NCBI RefSeq assembly: GCF_052857255.1
Contig: NC_135498.1
Location: 114,307,634-114,371,633, forward strand
Direction: 5' to 3'
From: Amblyomma americanum
Lineage: Eukaryota > Arthropoda > Arachnida > Ixodida > Ixodidae
Length of the DNA: 64,000 nucleotides
Positions 32,801 through 47,800 of the stretch are shown piece by piece. The first letter of the stretch is position 1, and each line of letters opens with the position of its first letter. The position numbers and the translations under genes are program-made. The notes below the pieces were generated by a model. That model was given only the letters and a program-made list of their open reading frames with translations. It had not been told where the DNA came from and searched no databases.

Positions 32801-35800
32801 CTATTGCCACAGCCGGTCCCGCTTCATGTTAAACTGCAACACACTCTGGCGCTGTGCATTGCACATTGTCACCGTCCATCGAGGGTGCGAAGAGATCAGA
32901 TCAGCTTAACCTCGAACAGAGCTTGACCTGATTTTAATGTCGTTGCCAGACGTGCCAAAGATCCAGCATAGCAAAACCACCAGCCCACCAGGCTAAACAG
33001 ATGCTTTTGCACGTTTACTCGCTTCAGCTGTGTTAAAACCCAACTGCTTGTTTATAGAGAAAGAATAGCAGCTTCGAAAATTTAATTTCCTTAAAATAGG
33101 GCAAGCAAACCAACTGCAAAACCTTAATTCCCTTTTTTTTTCTCAATCAGCCTTCTCTGTTTATTCGTTAACGGTGTCATTTTTTTCTTTTTATATGCAA
33201 CTCGCCTATTGTGTCCATCGCGGGGCTGGGATATTCTCAAGAAAGCAAGCAAAAGCTCGCGGTACAGCATATTACTTATTTCCACTGTTTGCCCCCCAAA
33301 GTTATCTCTGCCCTTTGTTCTATGTGACATTAAATTCTGACACACTTGTTTGCTGCATTTTTGTTCTTTTGTTAATGGGGTATGGTTTTTGAAATGGGCT
33401 GTGGCCGAAACGCCCTCGAGAGTGCAGAAATGCGCATGCGTGTGCATCTGTGCGTTTATTCGGGCGTTTAGTGAAGAGAGAGTGCTGACAATAGACATGT
33501 CTGGATTCTGACTCTTCCTACGTGTCTATACTTGCCTGTGTGTGTTAGTGTTTTGGTCTGTAGACTACATTTCGGCAAGAAGAGACCACGCTTTCAAAAT
33601 AAAGAAATAAAATGCAGAACAGATTTACTAGAGGTGTCATTTTTCCAAAAGCAATAAATGAGAGGAAAAAAGATGCCTCAAGAAGTCGTGTCCACTATAG
33701 TGAACGAAGACTGCCTCATTGCTCTGACATTTTTTTCTTTTGTCTGATGGTTTGAAATTATGCATAATTTCTACTCCCTGCACTGTGTTCTTGTACCTAT
33801 GACTTTGTTTTACTGGTTATCTATTAATTTCTCCCCACCCTCACGGTAATGCCAATTGGCGCTGTGGCAAAGTGATAAATAAAAAAATAAACTGCCCACG
33901 TCTACACGTGCAAGTGGTACAGGATTTTTACTGATCGTACTTTGAACTTTTATTTCTTTTCGCCTTGTTGCTCCTCACTTAGTACATATTAATCGGAGTG
34001 TACTAAGTGTGGAGATTTGTAGCACCATCTCTACAATGCCTACAAATTGTAGCGTTTAACGATGACTGAATGCTCTGATGATATTTCTTCTCAGTCGAAA
34101 CGTCAGTTAAACCAACGAGTTTGGCTTTCATGGCGCGTCTCCGAGGAGGCACTTTTCCCGTCTGGCCAGTATCTGGCATACCAAAAGTGCAACGTAAACA
34201 CTGAGTGGAAAGGCTCCCAGTGAAGTTTTAATAATAGAGAGACGGGCAGTGGCCTGGGCTGGTAGGAATTTGACAAGGTTAGGGAGAGACAGACATTCGT
34301 TCAAACAATAATTAGAGGTAGTTTCGTGCACAGCGAACTTTATGTAAGAACAAGTGCCATCTGTGTCTCGAAACTACATAAAGGGCAAAACCCTCTTCCA
34401 TGTAATTATCACATCCCACATCCTTCTAAATGTCAGGCAAAAATGCCTAACAGTGAAGAGCCCGCTTTGCGCAGAGTATATTTTCCTTCTCGTCCTCATT
34501 CCTAGCGGATGCTAAAACGTCCACATTTCATGGCGGTTTCTGATAGGCAGACTTTTCCGATCCCACTACTTCAGCGCTACTTGTCCGGCTTACTGGCTGT
34601 GATTGTTCTGTTTGGGTTGTAGGTATCGAGGCGCCTTCATGGAGGGGACTGGCCTTTTGTGGGTGGCACCTCCGAAGCTTTAGGGATTAATGAAACAACA
34701 GGCACCGGAGCTGTACCGAGGAACAGCTTTGTGTCGACGTTGCTTCACTGCATTTCGTGCCCATTTTTTATTTCCGTTGAACTGAAACTTAAGAGAACTA
34801 ATGGCGTTTTCCTGACTGCGCGCTTGAGAAACAATAGCGATTAGATTTTGCACCTCACAACTTCTTAGGAAGTAATTTATGTACTGGCAGCATTAGGCAC
34901 AGCATATAGGCGAAATACCACTCCTGCATAAATAGCGGAAAAACATAGCTTGAAATTCAGTTTTACTGTAAAAAGAGATGGACTGCGTTCAAATAAAAAT
35001 GGGGTTGATGCCTTTTGCAAAAAATTAACCTTCAACAGCGAAAAGCTGCAATAGCCAGCCCATACATGATAACAGTCTGTAATCATTCGCCTGGAGCGTT
35101 AACGAGCGCCGGCCAAGTGCCGCAGGCGAAGGTGTTGTTAGCAGACGCAAGCCCACGATTGAGAGAACACAGAGACCTTCGTAAATGCCCCTGTCTTCCG
35201 GACGCGTGTGTCGGTAATCGCGCCGAGCTGAGACAGAAACCACAACGACGAGCGTTGACTATATTCTTTGGTGCGCGGTCGTTATTGCTCATAGGAGACA
35301 TACCTTTCGATCTTCAGGGCGCTTTTGTTAACATTTACACACTTTTATTTTAAAAGCTTTTATAGATTCGTCGGTGCGGTATGTGCAAGTAGATTGTACG
35401 GCAAGTCGAACATTATGTAGTACGTCATTGAGCTCAGTTTTTTAAGGACTGATTCAATAAAAGTAAGTAAGAAATTTTTTATTCTTTATTTTAGGGGGAA
35501 GATTTTATTGAGAAACTGTAGAACGTGAGCATCGAAAGTCAGCTCAGTTTACAAATTTTCTTGACAAACAATGTGCATCACAACACTGAACCTCAAAGAC
35601 ACGCCTCTGAAAGCAGTTTATTTGGCTTAACGGCGTTGTATGTTTTTAAAATAGCATTTCTGGCATTTATAACACATCAAATGCAGGCGCCGTTTGTGTA
35701 ATTTATGATTTAGAGACCGTTTTGGTGATTTCGGTGACGATGCTACGCGTAGCGGCCCCATTTTATCAATATGAACGCCGGAAAGGCACCACGACGACGT

Positions 35801-38800
35801 TTGAAATCTGTAGTTATAAGGTCAAAAACTTCGAACCACATTGCTCATGAAGAAAAAAAAAACTGTTCACATCGTCGTTAATGGCGGCCTTCTTTTCACT
35901 TCAAAATCTTGTCCCCTAAAGTGAAAAATAAAAAGTTAGAATACATAGCTTTAGTCTTTTAATCGTCTAATTATTCAGCAATATCACCTATATAGTCCGC
36001 CTTGCTGTGTAATCATCCTCCGAGAACCGCACCGACCTATCTCTCACGCTTCCTAAAATTAAAATATGTAAACTTAAAAAATAATCTATAGGGTTATCAG
36101 TGCCGAAAACATACTGTCAAAACTGCAATAGCGTCTCGACAGTAATTGAAGATGCAACACCGTGTGAACTGCCTAAACCGCAATGTCGTGTGAATTATCC
36201 ACCGCCACTTTACAACATTTAAGCCTCCAAGTAGATGAGGAGGAAGGCGAAGGAGAAGTTTAGAAGAAAAAGGAGCAATCACGAAGCGAGGTTGGCTCGC
36301 ACTGAGCGCTTGGCGATCTGCAAGTAGAGTGCGCCGGTGCCGACTTCTGCCAGCACCATCATTGCAGCCGAATATGCAGTCGCTCATCGCTGGCACCAGA
36401 CGGAGCAAAGCCGGCACAGGAAGGCCGCCCTTCCCGGTAACGTCGGAAGCGACAGCCAGCAGAGGTTCTGTTGGCGCCTGGCATATCGACGGCCACGGCA
36501 ACTAATTATTGAGCGTCGCAGTGTCCGCCTCCTCTCGCTTTGCATAAACAGCCGATAGACGACGAGATTTGCGGCTGTATAACAGTTCCAGTTCTCCTGC
36601 CAGTATAAGCAATTTTTTGCCATTAGCGTAACTGTTTGTACTATATCTAGGTAGTAAAGTCAGAAAATGAAGTACATGCTTTGTGACCATCGCTTGTTTT
36701 CGCAAGCTAGCTGGGATGTACCGAACGAATAATTTCCGCGAGACCTCAGAGCTTGGTTCCACCAGCCTTAAGAGTTATCGACGGTAATAGATTTTTTTAC
36801 AGTATTGAAGTGATCAGATTTAACGAGTTGCAAGCAAAAAAAAATGCTATGTTCTCAATGCTATGTTTTTCGCAGCAATAAAAGATAAAAGATAAAAGCA
36901 CAGTTCACACTAAGCAAACTAGTTTATAGCCCGAAAAAACTACGCCAAAGATTTGCAGTGAGAACAATGAACTACTTTCGCGCGTTTTGAACAATGTACT
37001 AAATTCGGTGATAGCCTGTTGACTTTGCTCGTGTGCAGAATGTGAGAAGTGCATGTTGTAAGCCGTGACCGTATTTAGGCGATTTAGAACACTTTTGCGG
37101 TTGTGAGATTGTAGGAGCCGCCTTGAAATTAATAAATTTTTCCTTTATATAGATTGGTAAGCAGGTTCGGTTGATCACCAGGGCGATGTGAGCCGTCACT
37201 ACCTTTTCAGTGTTCGGCCTATTTATTTAGTACTCACGGCACATTTTTCAGTAGATTTCAGCGAGAGGGGAAGTATGCCAGATTTAACACTTCGCAAATT
37301 TGCAGGCACAATGGGTGGACCGCAGTGAAGCCTTTATGGCGAAGGCCCTCTAAGAAGTTGTATTCTGAGTCTCAAACCAAGTGAGGGTCAGATGTCACTC
37401 CTAAAACGATGTTGGATCTTCGCGGTGTCATGGAAAGAGGGATGCGATATAGAATTTGCTCTTTAAGAAGTTGTTTACTGTTAGCTCTCTTTTTAAGTTC
37501 GATGAGAAGGCTTCTAAATGATATGACCTTTGCCATTTAGCTTTTTTAAATGGTACTCGGTCCTCCTTTTCATCTTTGATACACTTCAATATCAGTGATC
37601 AAGAATAACTAGGTAATTGGCTAGATAATTCCCACTCACTGAGTGTGAAAAGTTAGCAACAGAATAGTGTAGAAGGATACATTTTAAAGTAGGCTGGAAT
37701 TGCTGCTTAATATACTTTGCTACGAGGCTTCTTCAGGGATCAATGATTTTTTCTGATCAAGATATATATATACATTATGGATCGACTACAGGCTCAAAAC
37801 AGCACTTCTGCTTCGCCCTCATAGACAGTAAACAGACAGCGATGTCTCGCCAGTTGGGCAGACCGGCATCTCGTCGGCCGTGATTTTTCCAAGATCGCAG
37901 CAGTCGCCATATGTAACTGTTTTTCTTATTCTACCTTACATCCTCTCAACGATGTGTGGTTAACAGCCTCTGCATGGGGCTTTGAATCCGTGGTGACACC
38001 AGGCGTCAACACTTTGTCGGTCAGACGTCCTCTCGCGACATTCTAAATGTTATACTCGCTGCAGTGGCTCGTGGCTATGTTGCTGAGCTATTCAGTCGGA
38101 GTACCTGGGTTCGAACCCGGACGTGGCGACCGCGTTTCGACGGAGGTGCAAGGCAAAAGGAGCCCGTGCTCGGGGCGATGTCAGTGCACGGTAAAGACCC
38201 CGGATGGTCGAAATTATTACAGAGCCTTGCACTACGCCACCTCCTTTTCTCTTTCTTTCACTCGCACCTTCCTGTCTAGCCTCTAGGCGTGGTTGAGCCC
38301 CCCCCCCCCCTTCCCCCTCCTAGGAAGTGAGTTAGATACTGCGCTTTTCAAGTCCTCAAAACCAGTTTTCGTTTTTTCTAGTTTCTACGATTATTGTGAC
38401 ACGCGCGAAGGTCATTGCCCCGAAGTGGGACGCATGCTTGTATGGAGGTCGCAGGGGAGAGCTCTGGATTGGTTTAATTTCTATAAGACGAATACGTTAT
38501 CTTTCAGGTTCAAAGAGTTCTGCAAATCAACGCGAGAGAGGTAAGATAAAAATTATCCTCATTCTCTATGAGTTCCTGCAAGTAATGGCTTCACCGGCAC
38601 ATCATCGTGCTAACTTTTTTGTCTTTTTTACTATCCTTTTACTATCCTTCGCGACTAAGCCGCGTTAGCTTAAAGGTTCTGTGCGTTATCGAAAAAATTA
38701 TATTTGGCGAACAATGTTCACTTCCTTGGTTTACTGTTCTCTCCTTCGACTTTTATGAGCTCTTGTACAGAAAAAGGATTCTTTAAACAGGCACTTTTCG

Positions 38801-41800
38801 CACCTGCTGCAATATTTATTGCGGTGCACTAAAAACTTCATCGCAAAAAATATGTCGTCGCTTGTCGTCGCTCATACAATTCGCTCATTGGCTGGATGGA
38901 AGTGGCATCACCATAAAGGATAATTGCTATGGGCTAAAGGGCAGTGACGTCTCAGACTGTGAGCGGCACTTCTGGTAAAATCATTAGCAGGTTCCAATGC
39001 CACCGCATTCCCAACAAATAATGCGTTGCTGAGAATTCTTCATGTTATCTAAAATACTCTGTCTCCTCTTTTTCTTGCCTGGATCCTTCAACTTTTCCCT
39101 AGGCCACAGACTAGTGCCTGTGTCTTCGAGAAACGGGCGCGCACCGAGAGGAACCTAATATGTAAACCTAAACATCCGTTTTTCCTGTTACCATCGTATT
39201 ATAAACGGCGCATATTAAAACACGTAATCTTCCGCAGCGAAAGCTCCACTTCTTGCGTACAAACCTTGAAGGTCGTAATACGGCACAGATATCACCTTGA
39301 AGCGGCCTAAATTATTAAAGAACAGAAGAAAATTGCTGTGTAGGTGCAAAGCAGACCTGGGCATCCGGCATGTTCACGGGGACGCTTCCACTCTGTCGCG
39401 ACTGTTCAAATGTTGGAAACGAATGAAGGCGCGTCTAGTGAACGCACAGGTGTATTAGAAACGTGTCTTCGAGATATGTGCTCAGACATGCACAGATAAT
39501 TTAATTATGAGCGTGTACAGTACAGTTTTCCCAATTTAGCGAGTAGCGAAGTATGATTCTGGTGAATTTCAATCGTGCATGGCGTGCAGTCGTAGCGGCA
39601 TCATGCGGCATCCACTGAAACCCAACACGCATTATACGGCGATGGTCCAGCATAAGGTGCGCGTCTAGTGAGTGCAGAGATGTGTTAAAAACGTGTCATA
39701 GAGTTAGCAATTGAGGAGTTCATGAATAATGTAATTATGAGCGTGTAAATTACAGTTGTTTCAATTAAGCGTTGTTGTCCGGAACGTACTCAACATCACA
39801 AAAAGCCAAGACGCGTCTAGTTGCACGATGCACCGCAAGTTTCGCTCTCTAACAGGGTTCAACAGGAATTAAACCACAGCTAATTTTTTCGTGAATGCAA
39901 GTTTTTATTTCTTGCTTTTTATGAAATGAAATGCCAGAATAAAATTATGATACTGTCTATTGAATTAGGATTTCAGTCTTGTACGGCGCGGATATCTGCG
40001 AGGTGAGCGAGATACATTTAGATGCCAACTTTATTTACCAAGACACGAAAATACGTCAACTCACTGTTTTTGAAGCACACTAATTTGTTTTGAAAAAAGC
40101 TCCGTCGAGTTGAGGATGATGATTGAAACATTTTAATTGCAACGCAGAAAAACACGAATATAATACGAATTCGCAAAGAAGCCTGCAGGAGCTCCATCAG
40201 GGGAAGGACAGAATAGGCAGCCATAAGGATACTTAAAGACATCCATGAAGCCGAAAGGCAAGCAGAAACTCAAGCAAACACCAGGCCTTCAGTCCGCGGA
40301 GAGGAACCAAGACGCCCGGACCCTAACACATGACCAAGCGCAGCTGTAGTAAAAACCCGTGAACCAGATACAGATCCTACGTAAATATTGTGGCCAAGGC
40401 AAAAAAGAATACACGCTACCGAATGAAGAAATAGACACGGAACAGTAAACAACACTGTGAAGAAAAGAAACTCTTCGAGGAGGCTCAGTGGATTTGGCGT
40501 TGTGCCTCTGATCCATAGGTGGCGGTTTTAATGCCGGCCGCGGCAGCCGTGCTTCAATGAAGGCGAAATACAAAAACGACTCTGTGCGTTACAACATTAG
40601 TTCATGCTAAAGAACCCCACGTGGTGTAAATTATCCCGTACCGTTCACTACGGCAGCCCTCACAGTTCTATGTTTCTTCGGATATTAGACTATATATCAT
40701 TTTATTTGAAGGAAAAAGCTTAATTATGATATCTTAGCGGTACGATTGACAAATTCAGAGAATTAGTGATGCCTGCTCGGTTTTTAAGCGTCTTTCGTTT
40801 TCCCCTCTTCACTGCAGGATGCAACTCAAGAAACTGCATGAAATACAGCCTTATGACTGAAGCAGGCCAGGTTTGTTTACTTCTCTATCTTTTTTTTGCA
40901 GCTAGTCTATGACCACAAAAAGCGAGTAACCGATTGCAGAGCAAATGTCGTGAGCGACAATAAAGAGCAAGCAATATTTCCTAGGATTTGAAAGGAGCGT
41001 TTTGAAGAACTACCTGCTAGTGAAACGATCATATATTTTGCTACTGCTCTGAACTAATCTCAGCCGGGCATCTCTGCGACTATTCCTGAGCGTAATAGTA
41101 AAATAGCGCGAATTATTCTTTCTTTAGGAAGCCATCCACATTTGAGAACGAGTTATCACAGCGTAGAATGGAAAAAGTAATCAAGGAAGACAAGCCCAGT
41201 CAAAATGTTTCCGTCACTGTATTACCTATGGCCTCAAATTTGGTCGAGTATCCTCCTCTTGAAGTATTTCTCATCAATTCTAACATTCAGAAGGCCACAA
41301 GTAAGGCTCGTTCACACTTGTGCATTTGGCTGCGATAGCCGGTGAAATCTACCGTCACCGCTGCAAAGCTGCCCTGTTCACAGCTGCCGACCACCACGTC
41401 GCCAGTCGCGGCGTACCTAGATATGGCAAGAAAAGAGCAGATATCGACGTTGTCTACGTACCACAATAGTATGCACGCTAACGCAAGCAAAACACTGGTA
41501 TTTTGCGGCGCGTTACCACATTTCTCGAATTCCCTCGTTTACTTCTGGGTGTGAAAGCAGAGAAGTGTAGCAGCAGCAGCGGCCTTGCGCGGCAGCAGCA
41601 TCACCAGTTGTCGAAGATTATGACGCCGAAGTGCGGTCGAATTGAGCTCGCTCCTCGTGACGGTGTCACGCGACGTTCGGCTTCCCAGCTATCAGACGTT
41701 CTAGCACTTCAGCCATTAAATCCAAAATTTCTTTCATCGTGCCGGCCTCGTACTGATTGGTGCCACAGACGCAACGATGAGCTCAGCGTAGTGAGGGCTT

Positions 41801-44800
41801 CGAAAATCGGCACTCTAAATAGAAAAAATAAAGCAAATTTATCACTTATAAGTTTTCTTATAGGAGAGATGAGACGAAGCGAAAGACAGGTGTCCCATTT
41901 ATGGCCAGTGAACTCACTGAAAAAGGCAGCAACGAGGACGCATTCAGTGCGAAGCGAGGGATCGTGCTTCACAGAACAGAGTGCGAATGGAACTGGCCAC
42001 CGGGCGAAAGGCTGTGCGAATGCAACTTCCTTTTCGCCGTCCTATTAGCCGGTGGGAATCGGCAGAATTTTTACGGTGACAGAAATCGATCTTGTACCTA
42101 TCAGGATTTTCGCTGCACATTTTGGAGGAGTCTCTTCCGCGACGACTGCTTTCGCTAATTCTCGCCGGCAAATACCCACGTGTGAACGCGGAATTAATCT
42201 ACTGTAAGCGTTTAAGTTTTGCCATATTAGTTCAAACATTAATATTGCCACACTGCTCACATTCTGCGAGCGCCGCCATGCGGCTGAATGGCATGGCTGG
42301 GATCGTATGGAAGCGAAGAAGACGACATTCCCGCTCGTACGCGCGTTGCTGTTCTTGTTGGCCATTCGAATAAAAACCCCTTTTGTGTCACCCTATATTT
42401 TTCGGCGACATTTTGGTGGAGGTGCTGGGTTTCGTGCCATGAACGCTGACCCCAAGGACAATTCTGATGATCATCAGCGCCGCTTGGACACAACACCCGT
42501 CCACAAAGCGAGCCGCCGCCTGCGAGGCCTGCAACCTGAGTGTCAGCCACTGACGAAGTCGGTGCGTACCATGACGTCTACTACAGGCAGTCGGACAGGT
42601 CAGCCTTACGGCACTGTCCCACCGGTTGTAGTCCTCACACCTCGCTCGCTGCCAACCTTCCACGGCGATCGGTGCGAGGATGTCGAGGACTGGTTGTCCG
42701 GCTTTGACCGTGTGGCCAGTTTTAACCAGTGGGACGACGACCGAAAACTACGAAACGTGTATTTCGCGTTCCAAGACTCGACGAAGACATGGTTCTAGAA
42801 CCATGAGGCATCCTTTCCCAGCTGGGAAGTGTTCCGTCGTGAGTTGCTCGCTACCTTCAGCACCAACGCACGCAGAGAAAACGCCGAAATCGCCCTTCGC
42901 TCCAGGTCACAGCAGTAGAACGAAAGCGTGACCATGTTTGTCGAAGATATGGCGCGTCTCTTCAGTCGGGCTGACCCTGTCATGCCCGAGGATACGAAGG
43001 TGCGCCACCTCATGCGTGGTGTGAAGGAGCAGCTCTTCGCTGGCCTCATGCGCGACCCTCCAAGAACCGTCGCTGATTTCACCAAAGAAGCCACGGCCAT
43101 GGAACATTCCTCGCAGGAACGCAGTGTGCAGTACGGTCGTCTGGGCAGTGTTGCGGCCACCAACTATTGTGCGTCACTGCCAGTCGCCGGAGACAAGGCG
43201 CTTCTAGAGCTTGTGCGGAGTGTGGTTCGAGGTGAACTGCGCAACCTCCGCTTAGATGCTCCACCTGCCAGTGTTGCAGCTGTAGCCGATGCTGTCCGTC
43301 ACGGAATTCGGCGAGTGGTCCAGCCACCTCCGGCACCACCGCCGGAGCCGTACATCATGAGCTACAGTGCAGCCCTGCGGAGACCTGCGCCGGTGCCACA
43401 GGCATTCCGCCCTGCTACCGAACCAACGCAGGGATACCTTCCCTCCGTCATGCTGCGTGACCCTGTTAGAAAAGCGGACGTGGGGCGCACACCCAACAAC
43501 CGGCCACTATGCTAGCACTGCGGGGAGCCTGGTCATGTCATCCGCAACTGCCTATACCGGCGGATGGGATTAAGAGGATTTCCACCGAGCGCACCTCGAC
43601 CACGCTATGGTAAGAGACCACGAAGACATTCAGCAGTACCAGGCAGATCATGTGCTGCCCTCACCGCCTCCACGACGTCAGTCTAGGTCGCTGTCTCCAA
43701 GACGGGTTCCCAGTCACGCATCATCCACTGGCCAATTCAGACGCACGTCCCCCCTCCGCGAAAACTGAAGACGGCGGCCTCCGGGGGTAGGACCGCCGCT
43801 GCCGCACAGAGTGAACAGCCTCCATGCGACGGTTCTATGCGACGACCCGAACTTCGACGACCCCAGCCGCCGGCCTCAAAGACGATCTCACCGCCGACCG
43901 CAACGACGATGCCACCACCGACCCCACCGACGACCGCGTCGACGACCACGCCGATGACCTCACCGACGACCCCATCGACGACGCCACCAAACACCTCACC
44001 GACGAATTGTCAAAGAATTGTTTCCGCCGCCGAAATTCTTCTTGCCGCTGATGGCTATGACGTGTCAGCACTCGTGGGTACTGGAGCTGACTTTTCGGTC
44101 TTGAGCGGGCACCTAGCCAAGACCCTCAGAAAGGTTCTAACACCTTGGCATGGGCCGCAGATACCACAGCTGGTTGCCATGTGGTGACGCCGGTTGGCGT
44201 CTGCACCTGCAGGTGCAACTTTCACTGGCTCCTGGCTCCTTCGCTGTGCTACGAGAGTGTTCCAAAGAACTGATTCTCGGCATGGACTTCCTTAAAGAGT
44301 ATGGCGCGGTCGTCAGCCTGCATGAGCTATTGTTATCGTTTTCGACACAGCGAGCCGTTGCTACAGACCTCGAGCCACACAGAGCAGCACTACGCATCTC
44401 TGACGACCACGCAACGATTCCGCCAGAGCAAGCAATTTTGTCACAATCAAGTGTGATACAAGCTTCGGTACTCGGGCCATTGCCGAAGCGAACATGTCGC
44501 TGCTACTGTCTCGGCAAGTTTGCATAGCTCGCGCCCTTGTCGACCTTGTTCACACGCGTACCGAGCTCTTAGTGACCGACGTTAGTAGCGAACCCCAACA
44601 TTTGACGAAAAACACAGTGATTGCACATTTTGGAGAACTTGGCGAGCGTGCGGTCTAATGTGCCTTATCCACAACGAACCCCGGAACAGCGGAACAGGAC
44701 ACGGCACCGGCCATTACGATCGACGTGAATCCTGATCTTCTGATCACTCAGAAACTCCGCGTGGAAAGCCTTATTGACTCTTTCCGCGACTGCTTTGCGT

Positions 44801-47800
44801 CAACCTGTAAGGTTCTTCAGACGCCAATAACTAAGCACCGCATTATCGTCGATAGTGACCAGAGACCACTATGTCAGCGTCCTTATCGTGTTTCGTCGAA
44901 GGAACGTGATGCCATCCACCGCCAAGTTGCCGAAATGCTCCGCGACGACGTCATACAACCATCGACGAGTCCCTGGGCATCACCTGGTGTTCTCGTCGCA
45001 AAGAAAGATGGCAGCATACGGTTCTGCGTGGATTATCGACGTCTGAACAACGTTACCTAAATGGATGTATATCCACTGCCGCGCATTGATGACTCATTAG
45101 ATCGCCTCCGCCATGCTACCTACTTTTCGTCACTCGACCTGCGTAGCTGTTATTGGCAAATCGAGGTCGATGAACGTGACTGAGAAAAGACCGCCTTCGT
45201 TACTCCTTACGGATTGTACGAATTTAACGTGCTTCCTTTCGGCTTGTATTCAGCCCCTGCAACGTTCCAACGTATGATGGACACCGTACTGACTGACCTG
45301 AAGTGGCAGTCCTGCCTTGTGTACCTCGACGACGTCGTGATTTTCTCCGACATGTTCGAGGAGTACCTGAAACATTTGCGTGCTGTTTTTGAGGCCATTT
45401 GTTCTGCAGGTCTGTCTCTGAAGCCTGAAAAGTGCCACATCGCATTTAGGGAGCTCAAGTTTCTTGGCCATATTGTGAGCGCTCAGGGCGTTAGCCCTGA
45501 CCCATAAAAGACGGCCGCCGTTGCTGCATTTCCCCAGCCAACAGATAAACGAAGCTTGTGGCGTTTTCTGGGGCGTTGCGCCTAATATCAGAGGTTGGTT
45601 GAAAACTTCCCCAAGCTCTCAGAGCCGCTGACTCGCCTGAAAAATGACTCCGAACCCTTCTTCTGGGGCCAGGATCAGGAAACAGCTTTCAAAGAACTTA
45701 AGGCCCGCCTCCAATCTACGCTTATCTTTGGCCACTTCAACGAGAAAGCCGCGACGGAAATGGACAGATGCCAGCAATGTTGGCCTAGGTGCGGTGCTTT
45801 TGAAGTGGCAAGACGGTGTGGAACGCGTGCTGGCATACGCAAGTCGCACTTTGTCCCGTGACGAAATGAATTATTCCACCACGTGAAAGGATTGTGTCGC
45901 TGTTGTGTGGGCAATCACCAATTTCGTACCCTGCCTGTACGGCCATCCGTTTCGAGTCATCAGCGATCATCACTCCTTGTGTTGGCTTGCGAACCACTAA
46001 GATCCATCGGGGCGCCTTGCACGGTGGAGCCTTCGGTTGCGAAAGTTCGACGTCACTATCGTGTATAAGTCGGGTCAGCAACATAGCGATGCAGACTGTC
46101 TCTCCCGAGCTCCTCTTCCGTGCCCACCAGATGAGCCCGACGACGATCCTGCTTTCCTCGACACTGTCACCACATCCGAGCTTGCCCGCCACCAAAGGGC
46201 CGACTGCGAACTGCTTCCTCTAATTGAGTACCTCGAAGGAACCACTCCGTCTCTGCCCAGACTGTTCTCTCGAGGACTTTCATCGTTTTGTTTAATAGAT
46301 GGAGTCCTCTACAAGGAAAACTACGGCCCGACCGAAACTGCGTATCTCCTCGTTGTCCGAACCGTGTTTCGTCAGGTAGTTCTCGCTGCATGCCACGACG
46401 ACCTTTCTTCTGGCCACCTTTATTTTTCCAGAACATTGGGACGCCTCCGCCACAGGTACTACTGGCCTCGGCTTGCTGCGGTCGTCCAACGCTACGTTAG
46501 AACCTGTCGTGAGTGTCAACGACGGAAGATACCGCCGACAAAACCGGCCGGCCTTCTGAAGCCAATTGATCCACCGCAAATCGCATTTCAGCAATTCGGC
46601 ATGGAGGAAAAACGCTAAGGTGCCCGTGTGCTGTGCGATGTCAGTGCACGTTAAAGATCCCCAGGTGGTCGAAATTATTCCGGAGCCCTCCACTACGGCA
46701 CCTCTTCTTCCTTTCTTCTCTCACTTCCTCCTTTATCCCTTCCCTTACGGCGCGGTTCAGGTGTCCAACGATATATGAGACAGATACTGCGCCATTTCTT
46801 TTTCCCCCAAAACCAATTATTATTCGGCATGGACTTACTGGGCCCACTCCCAGTGTCCTCCATCGGTAACCGGTATATTGTTGTTGCCACGGACTACCTC
46901 AGCCGTTATTGTGAAACCAATGCTCTTCCCCGTGGCACCGCGGCTGAAATTGCACAGTTCTTTGTTCGCCACATTGTGCTTCGCCACGGCGCCCCCGCGG
47001 ATGTATTAACTGACCGGGGAACCGTGTTTACCTCGGCTCTTATACATGAGGTCCTGCGTCTCAGTGGCACCAGTCATAGAAACACGACTGCTTACCATCC
47101 TCAAATGAGTGGTCTGACTGAGAGGCTGAACAAGACCATTGCAGATACGATGTCTATGTATGTCGACGCTGACCATCGCAACTGGGATGGAATACTCCCT
47201 TACGTCAAGTTTGCGTACAACACCGCCCTCCAAGAAAAGACGCGCTTCTCTCCCTTCCGTTTGGTGTATGGCCGGGACGCCCTGACTATGCTGGACGCCA
47301 TGCTGCTCGCAGATTGTGCCCCTTCGTCTGTCACCGGCGCTGACCAATTCATTCGTGATGCAGAAGCCGCTCGCCACCTTGCTAGACAACGGATTCGACA
47401 CCAGCAGAAAACTGACGCCCGGCGTTACAACCTCCATCACAGCGAGTTGATTTACCAACCCGGCGAGCACGTCTGGGTATGGAGCCCTATACGTTTCGGC
47501 AGGCGCTCTGAAAAGCTTCTACGCCGTTACTTCGACCCCTACGAAGTGCTACGTCAACCCAGCGAGGTCAACTGTGAAGTGTTCCCTCAAGGAATCGCCC
47601 GCTCTTCTCGGCAGCCCAAGTCTGAAGTCTTCCACGTGGCCCGCATGAAACCGTATTGCGCCCGTTAACCATTGTCGGAGTTCACATTCAGTGCCGCCGC
47701 CACACGCAGCTTCGCATTTTCGGTGCCTAAATTCTGTTTTCCCCCTTGCCGGAGGCATCTAGGCGATGCCTCTTGAAAGGAGGGTGGCAATGCCACACTG

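Noticed and set aside
34060..34120. Hammerhead-like CTGATGA ... GAAAC motif
   Set aside because: The stem II bases do not pair, and it is not at the end of a Penelope element.
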